From: Mauremys mutica
Lineage: Eukaryota; Chordata; Testudines; Geoemydidae
Reading direction: 5' to 3'
Assembly (NCBI RefSeq): GCF_020497125.1
Contig: NC_059081.1
Span: 18,571,105 to 18,635,104, forward strand
DNA length: 64,000 nucleotides
Part shown: piece after piece, positions 1-12,621 of the stretch
Position numbering within the stretch: the stretch's first letter is position 1
Layout of the letters: the number at the start of each line of letters is the position of its first letter
Position numbers and translations under genes: made by a program
Notes under the pieces: model-generated
Databases searched by the model: none
The model's input: the letters and a program-made list of their open reading frames with translations, nothing else
What the model was told of the DNA's origin: nothing

Positions 1-1190
1 TTATAGTTATATAAAGGATGTGTGTTTATACATACGTTCATCTTTCAAATATTCAACAAGAATACTTAAAGTGACTCCTGTACATAAGTGATCTTTTCCA
101 CTGGTGTGATTTTTTTTAAAAGTCTTTATCTGATGCTTAATAATAAAACTCAGGTTTCAGCACCAATCTTGACAAATTTAAGTTATCAAAGAAAATGTTT
201 TCCTCAGAGTCTGAGTGATAATGGAAATTACTGGGCGACAGATGACCTTGAGGAGACTCAGTTTAAAATGGAGTTATCAAGCTAAGGGAAACAAGCAAAA
301 AAGTAGCCTGTATGTAGTAATGTGGCAGCTGAATTGCTTATCAATCTACACTGGAAGACAAAGGCAGGGCTTCCTAAGAACTCAGAGAAATGCTATTGAA
401 AAGTGTGTGCTCCCTTTAAGGTCTATACAGAGCAATGTTTGCTCTTCTTAATAACATTTAAATTTCACTTACCTTTGAATTTGCAGTGTGTCTAGCTGGC
501 CAAATGGTGTGTGTGTGTGTGTGTGTTGGGGGGAGGGGGAAATATTAATTGAATCGGAAGCTGAATTTCTTGCTTCCGTATTTGTAACCCCTTTAACTAA
601 TGTTCCCATGAATTGAGGTTTATTTGTATGAGCTTTAGAGGAAAATGAATTTTAGGTCAGTAGACAAAGTGTATTTAGTGACTTGTGAAACAAAGTTCAT
701 TTTAGGCAGATGTAGGGTAGCAGTCGTCTTAGAATTCTGTTTGTATGAGTGAAGGAGGTGGCATTCTGTCCTATTTTGTATGGATTCTCATGCTGGCCTC
801 ATGGCTGAGTATCTGAGCACCTTCCAGTAGTGCATTAAGTCATGTGACTTATGTTTGTCATGTGTGGCTCATTTTCTCTCTCATCCTGTCCCTGAGGAGA
901 AATAGTGGGTGCAATGTAATGTTTTGGCAGGCTTTATTAAAATAAATACCTACACTCTGCTATGGGTTTAGGTCAGAGAAGACAAAGTTGAAGAAGTGCC
1001 TCTTGCAGTAGGAGTGGAAGGAGGTGAGGTTTATAGTTCTTAGTTCCTATGGGAGTTCTCTCCAGAGTCTCGGATTAGCCCCTAAGAAAGCTCTCTTTAC
1101 TGCACAGACAAACTTCATCTTATGGTAGAAGGTTCCATTGTGTCTGACGGACAGAGTTGTCAACCACAGTCTTCATCCTGAAATTTTCGA
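1..1190. other. Non-coding, no gene recognised
   Basis: AT-rich unique-looking DNA. Open frames are under 80 codons and show no protein family resemblance. The only simple structure is the GT run near 507. Confidence 0.7.
507..540. repeat. (GT)10 microsatellite with G-rich tail
   Basis: Ten uninterrupted GT units are followed directly by a purine stretch of G runs. It is a plain dinucleotide microsatellite. Confidence 0.9.
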
Positions 1191-1194
1191 TTAT

Positions 1195-1360
1195 CTTTTA
1201 GATATCCTGGGCCCAGACCATAGAGCGTTATGGGTGCCAACACCTTGAACTTGGCTGAATAGGCTTGGAAAGCCAATGTACAGAACGGAGGACAGGTTTG
1301 ATGCTTCATGCCCAGACATATAATGCAATACTGTAGTCCAGCTAGGAGGTGACAAAGAAC
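1195..1360. repeat. Possible old LINE-associated repeat
   Basis: The stretch from 'gcccagaccatagagc' through 'gtagtccagctaggaggtgac' resembles a repeat I remember from reptile genomes, in which 'cttgaactt' and 'ccagctaggaggtgac'-like blocks recur in this order. Family and orientation are not certain. It could be unique sequence. Confidence 0.3.
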
Positions 1361-1639
1361 AGTTTCCTCAGTCAGAGCTTGGAGGTGGACCTTATGGTGG
1401 GTCTGCGGATCATCCCACAGTGACCAGGGGTCTGGGTTATCAAGACCACTTATGCTTACTTGTCTTTCACTGTGGTAGTAGCTGACAGAGCTTTTGTCTG
1501 TACAAACTCTGCGAAATGATCCTACGCTGGAGAGGACTGAGTCCTTGCATCTCCTTCCCTAAGTTCTCTTCCTCCTCTATTTCCCCCCCACCCCACCAAT
1601 CCACCACTGTACCTTCATCTACTGATCCTTTACCCCACA

Positions 1640-1790
1640 TAATTCTCTTTCACTTAAAGGTGCACACCCAAAAATGGTCGATTCAGTATGTCATTTAGGA
1701 GTGCTCCTAGATTCCTCACTAGTGCTGAACTGTCACATAACGGTTTTCAACAATAACTTTCTACCATATCTGATTGGCTATCCCATCCTG
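1640..1790 (+). pseudogene. L2-like LINE reverse transcriptase scrap
   Basis: The + frame from about 1674 reads VDSVCHLGVLLDSSLVL followed by a decayed continuation. The block 'xLGVLLDSxL' is typical of the C-terminal RT/thumb part of L2/Rex/CR1-group LINEs (family knowledge). Only about 30 residues are recognisable and no catalytic RT motif is present. Just downstream (about 1783-1822) a roughly 20-bp motif containing ggacaatga is repeated twice. A chance match is possible because the fragment is so short. Confidence 0.4.
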
Positions 1791-1839
1791 ATGGACAATG
1801 ACCCATCCCGAGGGACAATGATCTGGCCTCAGTTATACC

Positions 1840-3325
1840 TGCCTTTCCCAGCAGCAGCAGATACAGTATCCAGCCAGGGAGCTGGGATTGAAGCAGAGAC
1901 CACAAGAGAAAAGGGAATCCACAAAGGACAGCAGCAGGAAGGTATACCAGTCAGATTCCTTCCCCAATGAACCAGACCGGCTGCTTTCCTTCCTTCAGCA
2001 TCTGAAGGACCACTCCTCTGCCTATAGCTGGGCCCTGCAGGAGGCCTTGGTAGGATGGGTGGGTAAACTTAGCTCAGGAGATGAAGAACAAGGACTCTTG
2101 AGGGGAAGAGATGTTTACAGGAAAGAACAGAATAGCAGGAAGTTCTATTAGCTTGGGGAGGTGAAAGCCCTGCTAACCCAGGCTTCACCATCTTCCCCCA
2201 CCCCTCTAGCCTCCCTAGTAGGTAAACCCTGCATCCTTGAATGCATCCTACCCCCTCCAGGTCATGACCCTCCTGTGATCCTTCTGTGTGAAGTCACAGG
2301 ATGTGAAGCATGACAACAGGAAGCAGAGGAGTGTGTTTTTACCGTCACTTAGAAAAAAATTGTAAAAGTTGTAGTTTGTTTAAAATTCCCAATCATTTGG
2401 AGAAAGTTGTTCATTGGGGTGAGGAAATAATTTGTAAAATTTACTGCTAGACACCCAGACTTTATGGGGGACAGACTGACCGACATCGCTCTTCCAGCAT
2501 CAATAATCTTGCAAGGATGGAGGTTGCATACTTCCCATTGTTGGGTCAGGATGTGAAGTATACACATTTGTGTGTACCATTACACTGCACAACTCCAGGC
2601 CTGTAGGCTGCGTGAGGCATCATCTTCACACCTATGAGTTTTCTTGGCATGTCGCTATGTGCATTGGGCAGCAAGAATTTGGATCAAGCTGTGTAAACTT
2701 TAAATAAGTATAAAATGTATAAGATTTCTTACACTTAGTGACATGTTCTTAGTAAGCTTGTATTGTTTGGGTTCCTAGTTAATGCAAATGGCAGTTACAC
2801 GCAAGCAAGGAGAGAATTTCAATACAACCTACATGACAAAAAGAACAAACAAACTGCCAGGCAGGATTTGGAGCAAACTCTAACTTCTACAAAGATGTTT
2901 TTTTTTTTCTCAGTCGGAATTCTTCCACTTATGCTGTATGCTCTTCCTGCAGGGTCTGTGTGTGTTCCACCTCCTCTCTACATAACAGACTCTGCTTAGA
3001 AAAGAAGCTGTGCTATTCTAGCCCTTACAAAGCTACAAAGAAAATTGCCTAATTACCGAACAGTATGTATTTCCTGAGAGTTTGGACATATTCTGGTCAA
3101 TCCTTTCAATCCCACAATGGAAAAAATATAATAACATTAATATTTAGGATGTGGTGAAACAAATGGACAGAAGCCAGGAAATTCATAGCTGGAGCTTGCC
3201 TGGAACCTCAGTGCATGGCTATTTTTCACAAAGCTCCGAGTTAAATATTAAGGAAAATTAAGGATTATCTAGCTGACCAGGCCACTAGGTAAACTCGAAG
3301 TGAGAACTCTTTTTGACATCACCAG
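1840..3325. other. Non-coding, no gene recognised
   Basis: I see short chance ORFs only. No splice-flanked conserved exon, tRNA or recognisable repeat stands out. Confidence 0.6.
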
Positions 3326-3329
3326 ACTT

Positions 3330-3475
3330 ACTCCATTCCTGGCCATGCCACAGTCTTCCTGTGTGACCTTGGGCAAGTAACATAATCTTTCTGTACTTTG
3401 ATTTCTCTATCTATAAAATGGGACTAATACTTACCTAGCTTACCAGGGTATTGTGAGGCATAATTTGTTTTACTT
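3330..3475 (+). repeat. MIR-like SINE fragment
   Basis: Contains the typical MIR core order: 'gtgtgaccttgggcaagtaa', then 'ctataaaatggg', 'actaatacttacct' and 'ttgtgaggc'. The order and spacing match the amniote CORE-SINE/MIR family. The tRNA-like head is largely lost. Confidence 0.8.
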
Positions 3476-3479
3476 TGCT

Positions 3480-5035
3480 ATCTTTGGGGGAAAATTACTA
3501 ATATATATATTCTTCCATATACCTATATGCTCACAGCAGGTAAAATCATTGACTTCATAACAGATTCATTCAGTTAACAAGTAAATAATCATTTTGTTTC
3601 CACTGCCATTTTGCCTGAAAGTTTCACATGATTAAGACTTGGGATGTTTGAGATCCTGTTAGATCTTGTGCTAGGCAGCTGTCCATTACTCAGAAAACTC
3701 ATGTTGCATCTTTGATTTGCTATTCTTTAAGAGGCAACTTTTTCCCCTGCTTGGAATGCTGAGTTTAGGCTATACAAATAGTTTGAGAACTGAACTGTTT
3801 GAGAATAAAACATTCCTTTCAGCACCCAGGCAAGTTGTGTTAGCAAAAATATATTACTGCTGTGATGTAACACAACATAACTAGTTATTTCCATCACTCT
3901 TACTCATGTTTCATACTAAGAGTGGGCATGGCTTTTTTGTTTGTTTGTTTGTTAAACTAAATGCCACTTTTTATTATTCAGATGTCCCAAAATATTAGCA
4001 CTGAATATAATTCAGCATTACATAAATACTCATGAAATTGCCTTATTTCTAAAACAAGATCAATTTGGTGACTTATGCTATTAAAAATGGGCTTAATTTT
4101 CTTACATGTATCCTCCATGAAGACAGGAAGTCAATATTTTGGGTAACATTCTTTACAACATTAGTCCTGGGAATTGCCCTTAACTTCAATAGTGCACAAT
4201 CTTGTAATTTATATAGGTAGAGAACGATATAGGCCTACATTTCCAGGTCTGGTGCAAAACTTGTGTTGGGGGGCAAAAGGGGATTTACATTTCCTTGGGT
4301 TCCTTTTATCCTGAGACCAATGTTGTCCCCAGTACAAGTTAGAGCAGCCTCAGAGCTGTACTAAATTAAGCCCAGCTGCCAAAAGCCTGAAAGAGCTGTT
4401 TAAGCAGCTGAAATTTCCCTAGAGCAGTGGCAAACTGATCACATCCTCTTTTTCCTACTTAGGCCCTCTGTGTTGGAAGGGGGATGTTTGCCCTGTGGCA
4501 TCTGGGATTCCCCTTATGCTGGGGGATTCCTCAGGAGTCTGCTTAAGCTCTACAGCTCCTTTGTGAAGTTTTGTTTATATCTGCGATAATTATTTGAAAT
4601 ACCAACTCTTGTAACTTGGCTTGATTAGGTCTCCTCCATGTCATGCCTTCCTAGTGAGGGAGATTGATTCTTCAGCTGGTCCCTATGCAGAATGGCTGCA
4701 AACACAGTCTCCCAGGGCTGCAGTCAATAAGAGAGCAAATGTTCTGTGGTTAAACTTGTTTCTCTTTTTCATTCATAGAAGACGTATTAAATCAGAAATT
4801 CCAAAGACCTTTTCTGCTTCTTAGATAACTGAAAGAGAAAAAGAGACAGCTGTTGGTTAAAAGGGGTGACACGAGTGGGCCTCATTCTAGAAATTGATGT
4901 GAAGTCCTTTAAAATCCAGTTGAATGTTTGACAGCAGAAAGCCTGCTGCCAGCTGAATTTGTACTTAAATGAAATTCTCCCCAGACTTCCCTAAATTCTG
5001 TTCATGTGAGTAGGGCAAACAGCTGGAGCTTGTGT
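3480..5035. other. Non-coding, no gene recognised
   Basis: AT-rich DNA with a short TTTG run near 3935. No protein resemblance and no clear repeat. Confidence 0.6.
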
Positions 5036-5039
5036 GAAC

Positions 5040-5155
5040 TACTGGGAAGAGAACTGGTGGAGCCATGGAGTATCCTGAGTTTTAATCTGGTCTTGTGCTA
5101 CTGACTCATTGTGTAACCCCGAGTAAATCACTTGATGTCTCGGTGTTTTTGTCAG
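5040..5155 (+). repeat. MIR-like SINE fragment
   Basis: 'ttgtgctactgactcattgt' followed by 'gtgtaaccccgagtaaatcac' matches the MIR block 'gctgtgtgacyttgggcaagt', but is strongly diverged. Confidence 0.55.
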
Positions 5156-5247
5156 CTCAGCTTAGCTGGAAAATTGAGTAAAAAGCAAAAATGTCACTGG
5201 AAATCTGATTCTACAGCTGAACTGAACTGGGTAAATTTGTGGGCCAG

Positions 5248-5317
5248 GGCCTGATCCTACACCACTGACTTCCATGGGAGTTTTGCCATTGACTTCAATG
5301 GGAGCAGAATCAGGGAC
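5248..5317. repeat. Palindromic 'GAAGTCAATGG' type repeat
   Basis: Starts 'ggcctgatcctacacc', has 'gacttccatgggag' and 'gacttcaatgggag' in the middle, and ends 'agaatcaggga', which is close to the reverse complement of the start. It is one member of a dispersed small inverted-repeat family in this window. Confidence 0.6.
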
Positions 5318-5621
5318 TTAAATGAACCGCAGGAAACATCCAATACATTTCTGGCTGTGTATAGACCCTGTAAGGGATGGATTTATTTCAATGGAATCAG
5401 CCCGTTGCTAATATGTTAAACAAAAATGATTCAAGGGGTTGAGGTCACCAAAAGCTTGTCTGTTGCCGGTGTGACATTACATAAATCAGTTAGTTTTTTC
5501 ACTACATTCTTACAATTCTCCCAACTTTCAATATTACTTCACTCAGTGCGGCACCACTTTGAATTTAGTCTCATCAATAAAAAGTGTAAATTGGGAGTGC
5601 AGGAGAGCCTTAGAAATAACA

Positions 5622-5830
5622 ATGGGAGAGTATGTTGTTCAATGGCTAGAGCAGGGGACTGATTGTCAGAAGCACAGGTTTCTAGTCCCAGTTTTGCCAC
5701 TTAGTGAACTTGCCTCTGTGCTTCTAACAAGTGTTTATACGAATGCTTACTCTACCTGACAGGCATGGTGTGAGGCGCCCTTGTTGTTGTAAAGCGCTTT
5801 CAGATGCTGGGATCAAAGGCGCTATTAAAA
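5622..5830 (+). repeat. MIR-like SINE
   Basis: A tRNA-like head ('atggctagagcaggggact') is followed by 'tagtcccagttttgccactt' and a 3' part with 'gtaaagcgctttcagatgctgggat' and 'ggcgctattaaaa'. This is nearly the whole length expected of MIR-type elements. Confidence 0.65.
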
Positions 5831-5834
5831 ACAA

Positions 5835-7330
5835 AAGTTAAAATGGAATGGCTAATGTGAATCTGTACTGGAAACAAAGGCTATGCTAATATTTGGTTTG
5901 CTGATGTCATTGGAAGGAGGAACGAGCTCAAGAAAGCTAGGGAGCCATTAAAAAGAAGTAGTGAAGGAAGAAAAGCAGCAGGCCTTGCATGCGAAAGCAT
6001 GGAAAAGAGAGAGAAGTGGGATAGAATTTATTTTCTCTTTTTCTCCTCCACCCACAGCCCCCTGAGACTCCTTGAAAAACAGACATTCTGAAAAAGTGTG
6101 TTGGTGCATCTCTGAGTTCTGTGATGTCACAGATAGCTTGAGCCTTGCTCTTGGGTTTGTTATGATGTCACCACAATCCCCAAGTTATTTCAAGCCTCAT
6201 CAAGATGACTCCTACACATTTCTCCATTATGTGCAAATGCTACATTAACCACTGTAAACTTCATTCATAACTTTGGGAGACCTTATGCTGAGTATCCAAG
6301 GGTGAATGACTTAGCTGTAGTTTTATTGTGTTCTGCTCCTTTTTTTTATTACTTCACTATAGAGAAGCCAGTTCCTATTACTGAAATCCATCTGAGAGAG
6401 ATCTTATTACCTGAAAAAATGTTTTTTGATCTTTACACTTCAAAGGTAATCCTTTTCATGTCTGCAAACGGTTGGGGCCTGCCACATGAATCCCATTCTT
6501 ATACTTCCAGGAGTGCGTGTGTCAAAATCTTCATCTTTCTCAATGCTTATAGTTCAGCTGATTTTTATTTTTTTCTGTTTAAAAATGTATGATTATTTTT
6601 CTTTTTCTTTCAAACCATGGACATTTATTTAAAAAAATACTTTGTGGTATAAGTGTATTTTATTTTCATTATTATTATTAAGATGGGAACATGTTTCTTT
6701 GTTTAGAAGTTATAACAAACAATTTTCAAATGTCCCCTCTCCAGGCTTATTGTCTGCCTCTGAAAATCTGTAATGTCTCTGACAGATGTGAGTCTGAACT
6801 CAGCCACTTAAAATCTGGGGAAGTTCAACCCACATCTAGACCCAACCTTTACATATAGCCCCTCTCTTTGAGGTTGAATTAAAACCATGAAATGTGGTAT
6901 GTTTGAAAATGGGAACTGGATCTGAATTCTGAAGATTGATTCCCATCTTCCTGATTTGAACTGTGCCATTTTCAGGATGGCTACACTAAACAGAGCTAAC
7001 TCCTAAAGTTATTTTGATTACATAGATAGTAAAGGGAACAATTAGTGATGCATTCTGATTAAATTTTGTCAGAGTTCTTTCTCATGACTTTTGGAGTAAA
7101 CAAAACATTATTCACTTGTGCACCTATTGGTTACTATAAACTTCTATGAAACTGATGAGAAGTTATGGTTCTTTGTTTTGAAGAAAGTAGATTATATGAA
7201 CAGTGAGAATTTAATAGTCAACTTTTTAAATTTTCATTCACAAAACTCCATGGGCACCTGTTTCTATAGGCAAGCTGCAGATTTGTGCATGCAAATTGAC
7301 ATTTTCAGAAGAAGCATGGAAACAAAGATA
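5835..7330. other. Non-coding, no gene recognised
   Basis: AT-rich sequence with no coding signal and no clear repeat. Confidence 0.6.
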
Positions 7331-7334
7331 AGAT

Positions 7335-7430
7335 TTTTGGTTCAAGCATGGGACTGGGAGACCCAAGTCTTCTTCCAGACTCTGCCACAGATGTCTTGTG
7401 GGACCTTGAGCCAGTCATATAAACTAATTT
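7335..7430 (+). repeat. MIR-like SINE head
   Basis: 'catgggactgggagacccaa', 'tccagactctgccacagatg' and 'gtgggaccttgagccagtca' follow the MIR head/core order. A + frame of 150 codons runs through it but has no protein character. Confidence 0.6.
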
Positions 7431-7499
7431 TTTTTAAAATAGCCTGTTATTTTGGGTACTTCCAATGTGGGCTCCCTTGGCATATTTCAGATGTGCTTT

Positions 7500-7572
7500 T
7501 GTACCTGATGACTCCAGCTGAAGTCAATAGGAATCATGGGTGTTTACAGTCTCTGAAGATCAGACCATAAGT
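7500..7572. repeat. Palindromic 'GAAGTCAATGG' type repeat, half copy
   Basis: 'gactccagctgaagtcaata' and 'gtttacagtctctgaagatcagacc' belong to the same dispersed inverted-repeat family as 5248-5317. Decayed. Confidence 0.45.
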
Positions 7573-7574
7573 AA

Positions 7575-9170
7575 ATAAAAGGTATTCATATTTTTGTAAT
7601 TTAATGTGATATGAAACAGTCTGTCATGAATAACACTTTGCTTGGCAACCCACTCTAATGAGTATTTGTGTTTCACTCTCCTGTTCTGAATCACTGATTA
7701 GATTTCTCTAAAATACAAATGAAGCAGTTTTCTGTTATTGGTTGATGAGTTTGTTTATTGCACTCTTCTGCAAATGTGTTTTCTATGTGCTAAACAGACC
7801 ATTTCAACTTACGAGCCATTATGGGTATTTGTATTATCTGATACTAATCATAACATTCCTGTCAATAAGGCTGTACCAGCATCTCCATTGTAAATCATGT
7901 TTATAATGGGTTAGCTGAATCTTGCTTTGCCTAGCACAGGATGGTGAACAGAGAAGCAGCTCTGATCCTGCCTGCCCTGTATGTGGCAGGATTTAATGGG
8001 AGGATGAGGAAATCTGCCATGGAGTAGACTTTGTCACTCCTCTGAAATGGAGCATCATGTATGCATACCCATTTAGTTCTTGCTGCTGAAAGGGAGCATA
8101 CATTCCAGCAAGGGAGCTTGACATGAGCCCTATTCCTGTTAGGAGTATGATGCAAGGGCTGAGATGTTAGTCCAGCTCAAATCATCTTTGTGCATGTCTG
8201 TAAAGAGGCTCCCTACCTCCCCCTCCCTTGCAACCACACAGAGCACAGGGCAGTCTTGAGCTCCCACCACTAGCGTATGGGGAGGTAAACACAGATGGCA
8301 CTTACCCACTTCAGCAGTATGGAGTCTAGTTTAGGTTAGTTTACCCACTTCTTTTTTTACCATTACACCAAACCAGTGTCAGTCTTTACAGATCACTAGT
8401 AAACAAGTTCAGAGATATGAGTACGACAGTAACTGGGCCATATCATAATGGAGAGCAGCACAACAACCCATAATGCTGTACATTAACATGGTTGGTTCAG
8501 TATGATGTAGCTGGCTGCCTTAGTTCACAAGCAGAACAGAAACAAGCGAGCAAGAAGAGTGAGTTTCTATGAATTCCCTAAAGAGTATAATTTGTACTGG
8601 CCAGGGAAAGGTCACTGGTAGGACAACACACACAGGATTAGCGACACAGACTTGGCTTGATGATTTATTTTTAGTTTGAAAGTAATATCACTTTGCTAGT
8701 ATAGTATTCTAGTTGCAACCCATGACAGATGGGAAGAATCCACAGCCATTTGGACTCCTTATAGTATTTCAGCATTTACCACTGAATCTGATTTAGCCCA
8801 TTGTGTGAGATTTTTAGAGAGAAGTGATCAAAACAAAACAAGTAATATAAACCAAACTCTTTTTTTTTTTAAGCTGGAACCACTCCAATAGATACATTAG
8901 TAAACTTAGTGCAGGCTGCCAACAAAGACTGACCTACCATCAGGGTAAAACCTTCTGTTAGAAAGCAAAAATGTGTGCACATTTTAGAGGCTTTTTTTAC
9001 GTCGTTGGATTACAGATAAAATGCCATTAAACTCAATTAGACATTAAGCTTTGTTTGAGATTTCCTTTTGGCTTCTGTTGCTCCCTCACAACTTTGTGTC
9101 AAGCCATTTCAATATAGTTCAGGGGCTTGTCACTTGAAATAACAAGGCATGTTTGTGACAAATAGCTTGT
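7575..9170. other. Non-coding, no gene recognised
   Basis: No coding, RNA or repeat signal that I can support. Contains an A/T homopolymer near 8865. Confidence 0.6.
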
Positions 9171-9171
9171 T

Positions 9172-9325
9172 GTAATAATAATACTTAGCAATTCTCACAG
9201 GCAGCTCTCTGTGTGCTTTACAAAGGATTAATACCAATTTTACACCTGGGGAAACCTGGTTTGGCAAAATTCTCACAGAGAATCAATGGCAGAGCTGGGA
9301 ATCGTACCAACGATTCCTGATTCTA
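9172..9325 (+). repeat. Ancient amniote SINE/LINE-3' fragment (MIR/L3-like)
   Basis: 'taataataatacttagca', 'gctttacaaagg', 'ttttacacctggggaaacc', 'ggcagagctgggaat' and 'ttcctgattct' follow the order of an old amniote repeat. The same family recurs at 9890, 16400 (opposite orientation), 46500 and 52583. Confidence 0.65.
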
Positions 9326-9884
9326 TCCAATGGAACATGCTGCCTCCATTGTTACATGGACTTCATGGAGATACAGTTTACTTGTACACAAGAATAAATT
9401 TATTTTGCTCACATACTTCTGATATTGATAGCCAATCAATGAGGAGGAATAATATTAGTAAATTGTCATCATCTTATTCATCATGGTCATAATTCTGTGT
9501 CTGATCTCTTCCAGCGGGTGATGAAAGCTAGAGATACTGCCAGATAGAAGCCATTGCCACTCAAGGCTTTACACTGCAGTTTATATTTTCCAGACAGAGG
9601 TGTCCTGAATGGAGGCAGATTTCAATATTCCCCTAATGAGCGTATGTTAGAGTGCAGTGAGTTGGAAGGCGTGTGAACACATGCCAGGATGCTAAAAAAG
9701 CAGAAAGTGTCCGGGAGAGTGAGTTCAAGCGGTGCACTTGGAATAGCACTTTTATGGCCTTCTTGGATTGTGGAGCAAGAAATGATGGCTGCATTGTTCC
9801 AGTCAAGAGAGAGGCTTTAGTAACAGAGAAAAGCAAAAACATAGATTGAAAACCCCACAAACACCTGGAGTATCAGTGACCCTT

Positions 9885-9965
9885 GTATATAATTTATATA
9901 GTGATGGCAACCTCAGGCCCTCGCCAGATTCTCTGCTAGGCACTGTGCAAGTGAGTGATTCTGTT
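9885..9965 (+). repeat. Ancient SINE fragment, same family as 9172
   Basis: 'tgctaggcactgtgcaag' is the diagnostic block. The flanks are decayed. Confidence 0.5.
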
Positions 9966-9969
9966 AGAC

Positions 9970-11200
9970 AAAAATGTAGGACTAAAGTGTATGACAGGGT
10001 AGATGCATAGATACACATGGATGAAAAGCTGAGCAGTGGAGCATGATTGTGGGGGATAAGAGATGGGTGAACAGTTCTAAACGAGCATCCTGTTTGGATC
10101 TTGTGAAGTGCACAGATGGTATCACACACCACCATTTAGTATGTGCGTTCCTACTTCTGGAGGACTATTGGTTATGGTAGCAGAAATGTTAATTTTTCTT
10201 CTTCTGGCTTCCTCCTACACAAGGATTTGGACATTGAGCCCAGGCTACAGTCCTGATTAGTTCTGATTGGTGTTGATGGACCAGAACTAGCCAGCAGTAT
10301 AACTAGATATAAAATATTGTTGCAAAAGCGGTAAGGGTCAGATTCATTTTATAAAACAAGTTATCTCCAACTCACATACAAATCTTCCCCAAACAGGGTT
10401 GTATCCATTGCAGTGCTAGTCAGAAGTGAAAAGCAAGTGGTTTTTGCTGGACAGCAATTAAGCAATTAGGGGCTGTCTCTAAGAGGGTCCCTTTGCAGTA
10501 AAATAAGTGCCATCAAAGTGACAAAGTGATTATTTAGTTCCTTTGGTGTTGTAAGGAAATCTTAGTCAAGCTGGCTCCAAGACCCAGCAGGTGGGTTCCC
10601 CACCTGAATGATCCTTGAGAACATGTGGCTGAGTATAAGAACAAAAGGAGTTTAATGTTTTTTTAGTTAGGGTTACAAAGACTCTGAGTCCTGAATTAAA
10701 ACCTTTCAAGAAAGAAATATATGTGGAGTTTTAAAGAAGAGAGAGATAAAGAGTCACCAAACCGGAGTTGGTGACAACTGTGCTGCTTTTACTGCTAAAA
10801 CTACCTCTGCTCAAAGCCTATCTTCAGAAACTGCACACTTGTAAATGAAAGTGGATTAGAATAATTTATGGATCCAATGTCTGCTGGCCACTCATTTCTC
10901 TCTTAAAAGAAATAACTGACTTCTCAACTTGCTGTGCACTAACTGCCCAGCACCATGACAATTCAATAAGTGAAATACAACAATTTCTTTTCATTAAATC
11001 TATTTTTTGTCATCCTTGTCTTTCCAGCTCTCACCAGTTGGACTATGTAGTCATTATGCGCACAAAAGTCCCACAAAGATGGATGGGAGTTTTTGTGTGT
11101 GCGATCGTGTCCTTATTGCTGTCCATCTCTTGCTTCTCTTCTCCTTTCTCCAATCTTCGTGCAGGCATTTTGTTCAATTCTGCACACTTTTGTGCATGTG
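9970..11200. other. Non-coding, no gene recognised
   Basis: No support for exons or repeats beyond short chance ORFs on both strands. Confidence 0.6.
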
Positions 11201-11202
11201 AG

Positions 11203-11203
11203 T

Positions 11204-11263
<60 letters not shown>

Positions 11264-11264
11264 T
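11203..11264. repeat. (TTCT)15 microsatellite
   Basis: About 15 perfect tetranucleotide units without interruption. It generates artificial lysine/glutamate-rich (minus) and phenylalanine/leucine/serine-rich (plus) reading frames that are not genes. Confidence 0.97.
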
Positions 11265-11269
11265 AGCTA

Positions 11270-12615
11270 AAACCAAGTATAATATCAGTTTGAATATCTG
11301 ATCTGTTCTCTGTTGGAGGATAATATCCTGTCCTGGCAGTATGATGAGATTAGAGATTTAAAAAAACCTACTAGATTGTTAACTATTATGATCCATTCTC
11401 TCTTTTTTTAAGCTGTTTTTGATTGGTTCACTAGGTTCCCTGTATTTCTACACCTATATTTTCTTCCTCACTCTGTTTTTGTCTGTCCTCTCTTTCACCT
11501 TTTCTCCTTCTTTGTCACTCCAATTATGGTGGTGATTTTTGTATGGTGGACAGCTGTTCACCAGGAACTGGACTCAGCCACTAATTTATTTCTCACAAGC
11601 CACTGAATAGTCATCAAGGTATAACGATTTTCAGTCACAACTGACCTGGAGAGCATCTGGACCTTTTAACCTAAGTTCAATAATGTTTGCAATAATAGGC
11701 TGTGATTAGCTGGTGACGGGGGACAGGCAGAAAAAGAAACTGTGAAACAGAGTCCAATCCTATTCCTTTTGAAGTTAGTGATTCCAGTGGGAGCAGGCTT
11801 GGTCCCACAGTCCTGAAGGAAGTTCTGAGCTGCTTTTCATTTTCATCCCAAGTCCTCATTACCTTACTACTTTAGCTATGGGTAGCTACACTCGCATACA
11901 TCAGCCTAACAATATTTACCAAAAGCCATGAAAAGTGCTGGAATTATACTTTGCTTCATCTTATACCAAGTATGCCGCTTAATAGGTATGGGTCAAAAGT
12001 AAATTGACTTTTTACAGGGAAACAGGCTGTTTCTCAAAAACTATTAAGGGATCTGTCTTCTGGAATATCCCTATCATGTTGACCTTATTTACAGATTTCA
12101 TGAAAAATACAGCTTCATAACATTGATATATAGACCTTGTAGCATTCAATTTCCTTAAAGGATACCTCTGTACAAAATAAGGATGCTGGTAAAGAACACA
12201 TGCATGCTGGAGCAAAACTAATGAGGCTTAGCACTGTGGAATATATTGCATACAAAGGCTTTTTTAAAAGGTAGCAGTTCTCTTTGGAAATAAAGCAATT
12301 TGGTGATTTACCATGGCTAAAAATGAAATAGTTTTTTTTGGGGGCGGTGGGGGGCGAGGGGAGAGGAGTTGGGTAATAAAAGCAACAGTTGTGGAGTGTT
12401 GACAGCTTTTTTTTTAAATTGCAAGCTAGGTCTACATTTGTCCTTATTGTCAAAGTGTTGGTCTTGTTTATAAGTAAAAAGACAAAGAAAGCGGTATAGT
12501 AAATCAGTTGGTTTAGCACCTTGGAATAACAGTTCACTGTAAATAGTTTTAAAGTAATTTTAAGGGGGCATTTTCTCCATTGTCATATGATCTGGGCTGT
12601 TTTTTTTTTTTTTAA
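11270..12615. other. Non-coding, no gene recognised
   Basis: Contains a G-rich purine patch near 12340-12365 and T/A homopolymers. The 140-codon minus frame at 12115-12537 has homopolymer-driven composition and no family resemblance. Confidence 0.6.
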
Positions 12616-12621
12616 AAAGGC

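Noticed and set aside
7118..7570. 150-codon + ORF
   Set aside because: Runs through a MIR-like SINE and a palindromic repeat. No protein character.
11038..11301. ORFs with FFLSFFLS or KERKKERK repeats
   Set aside because: Translation of a TTCT microsatellite.
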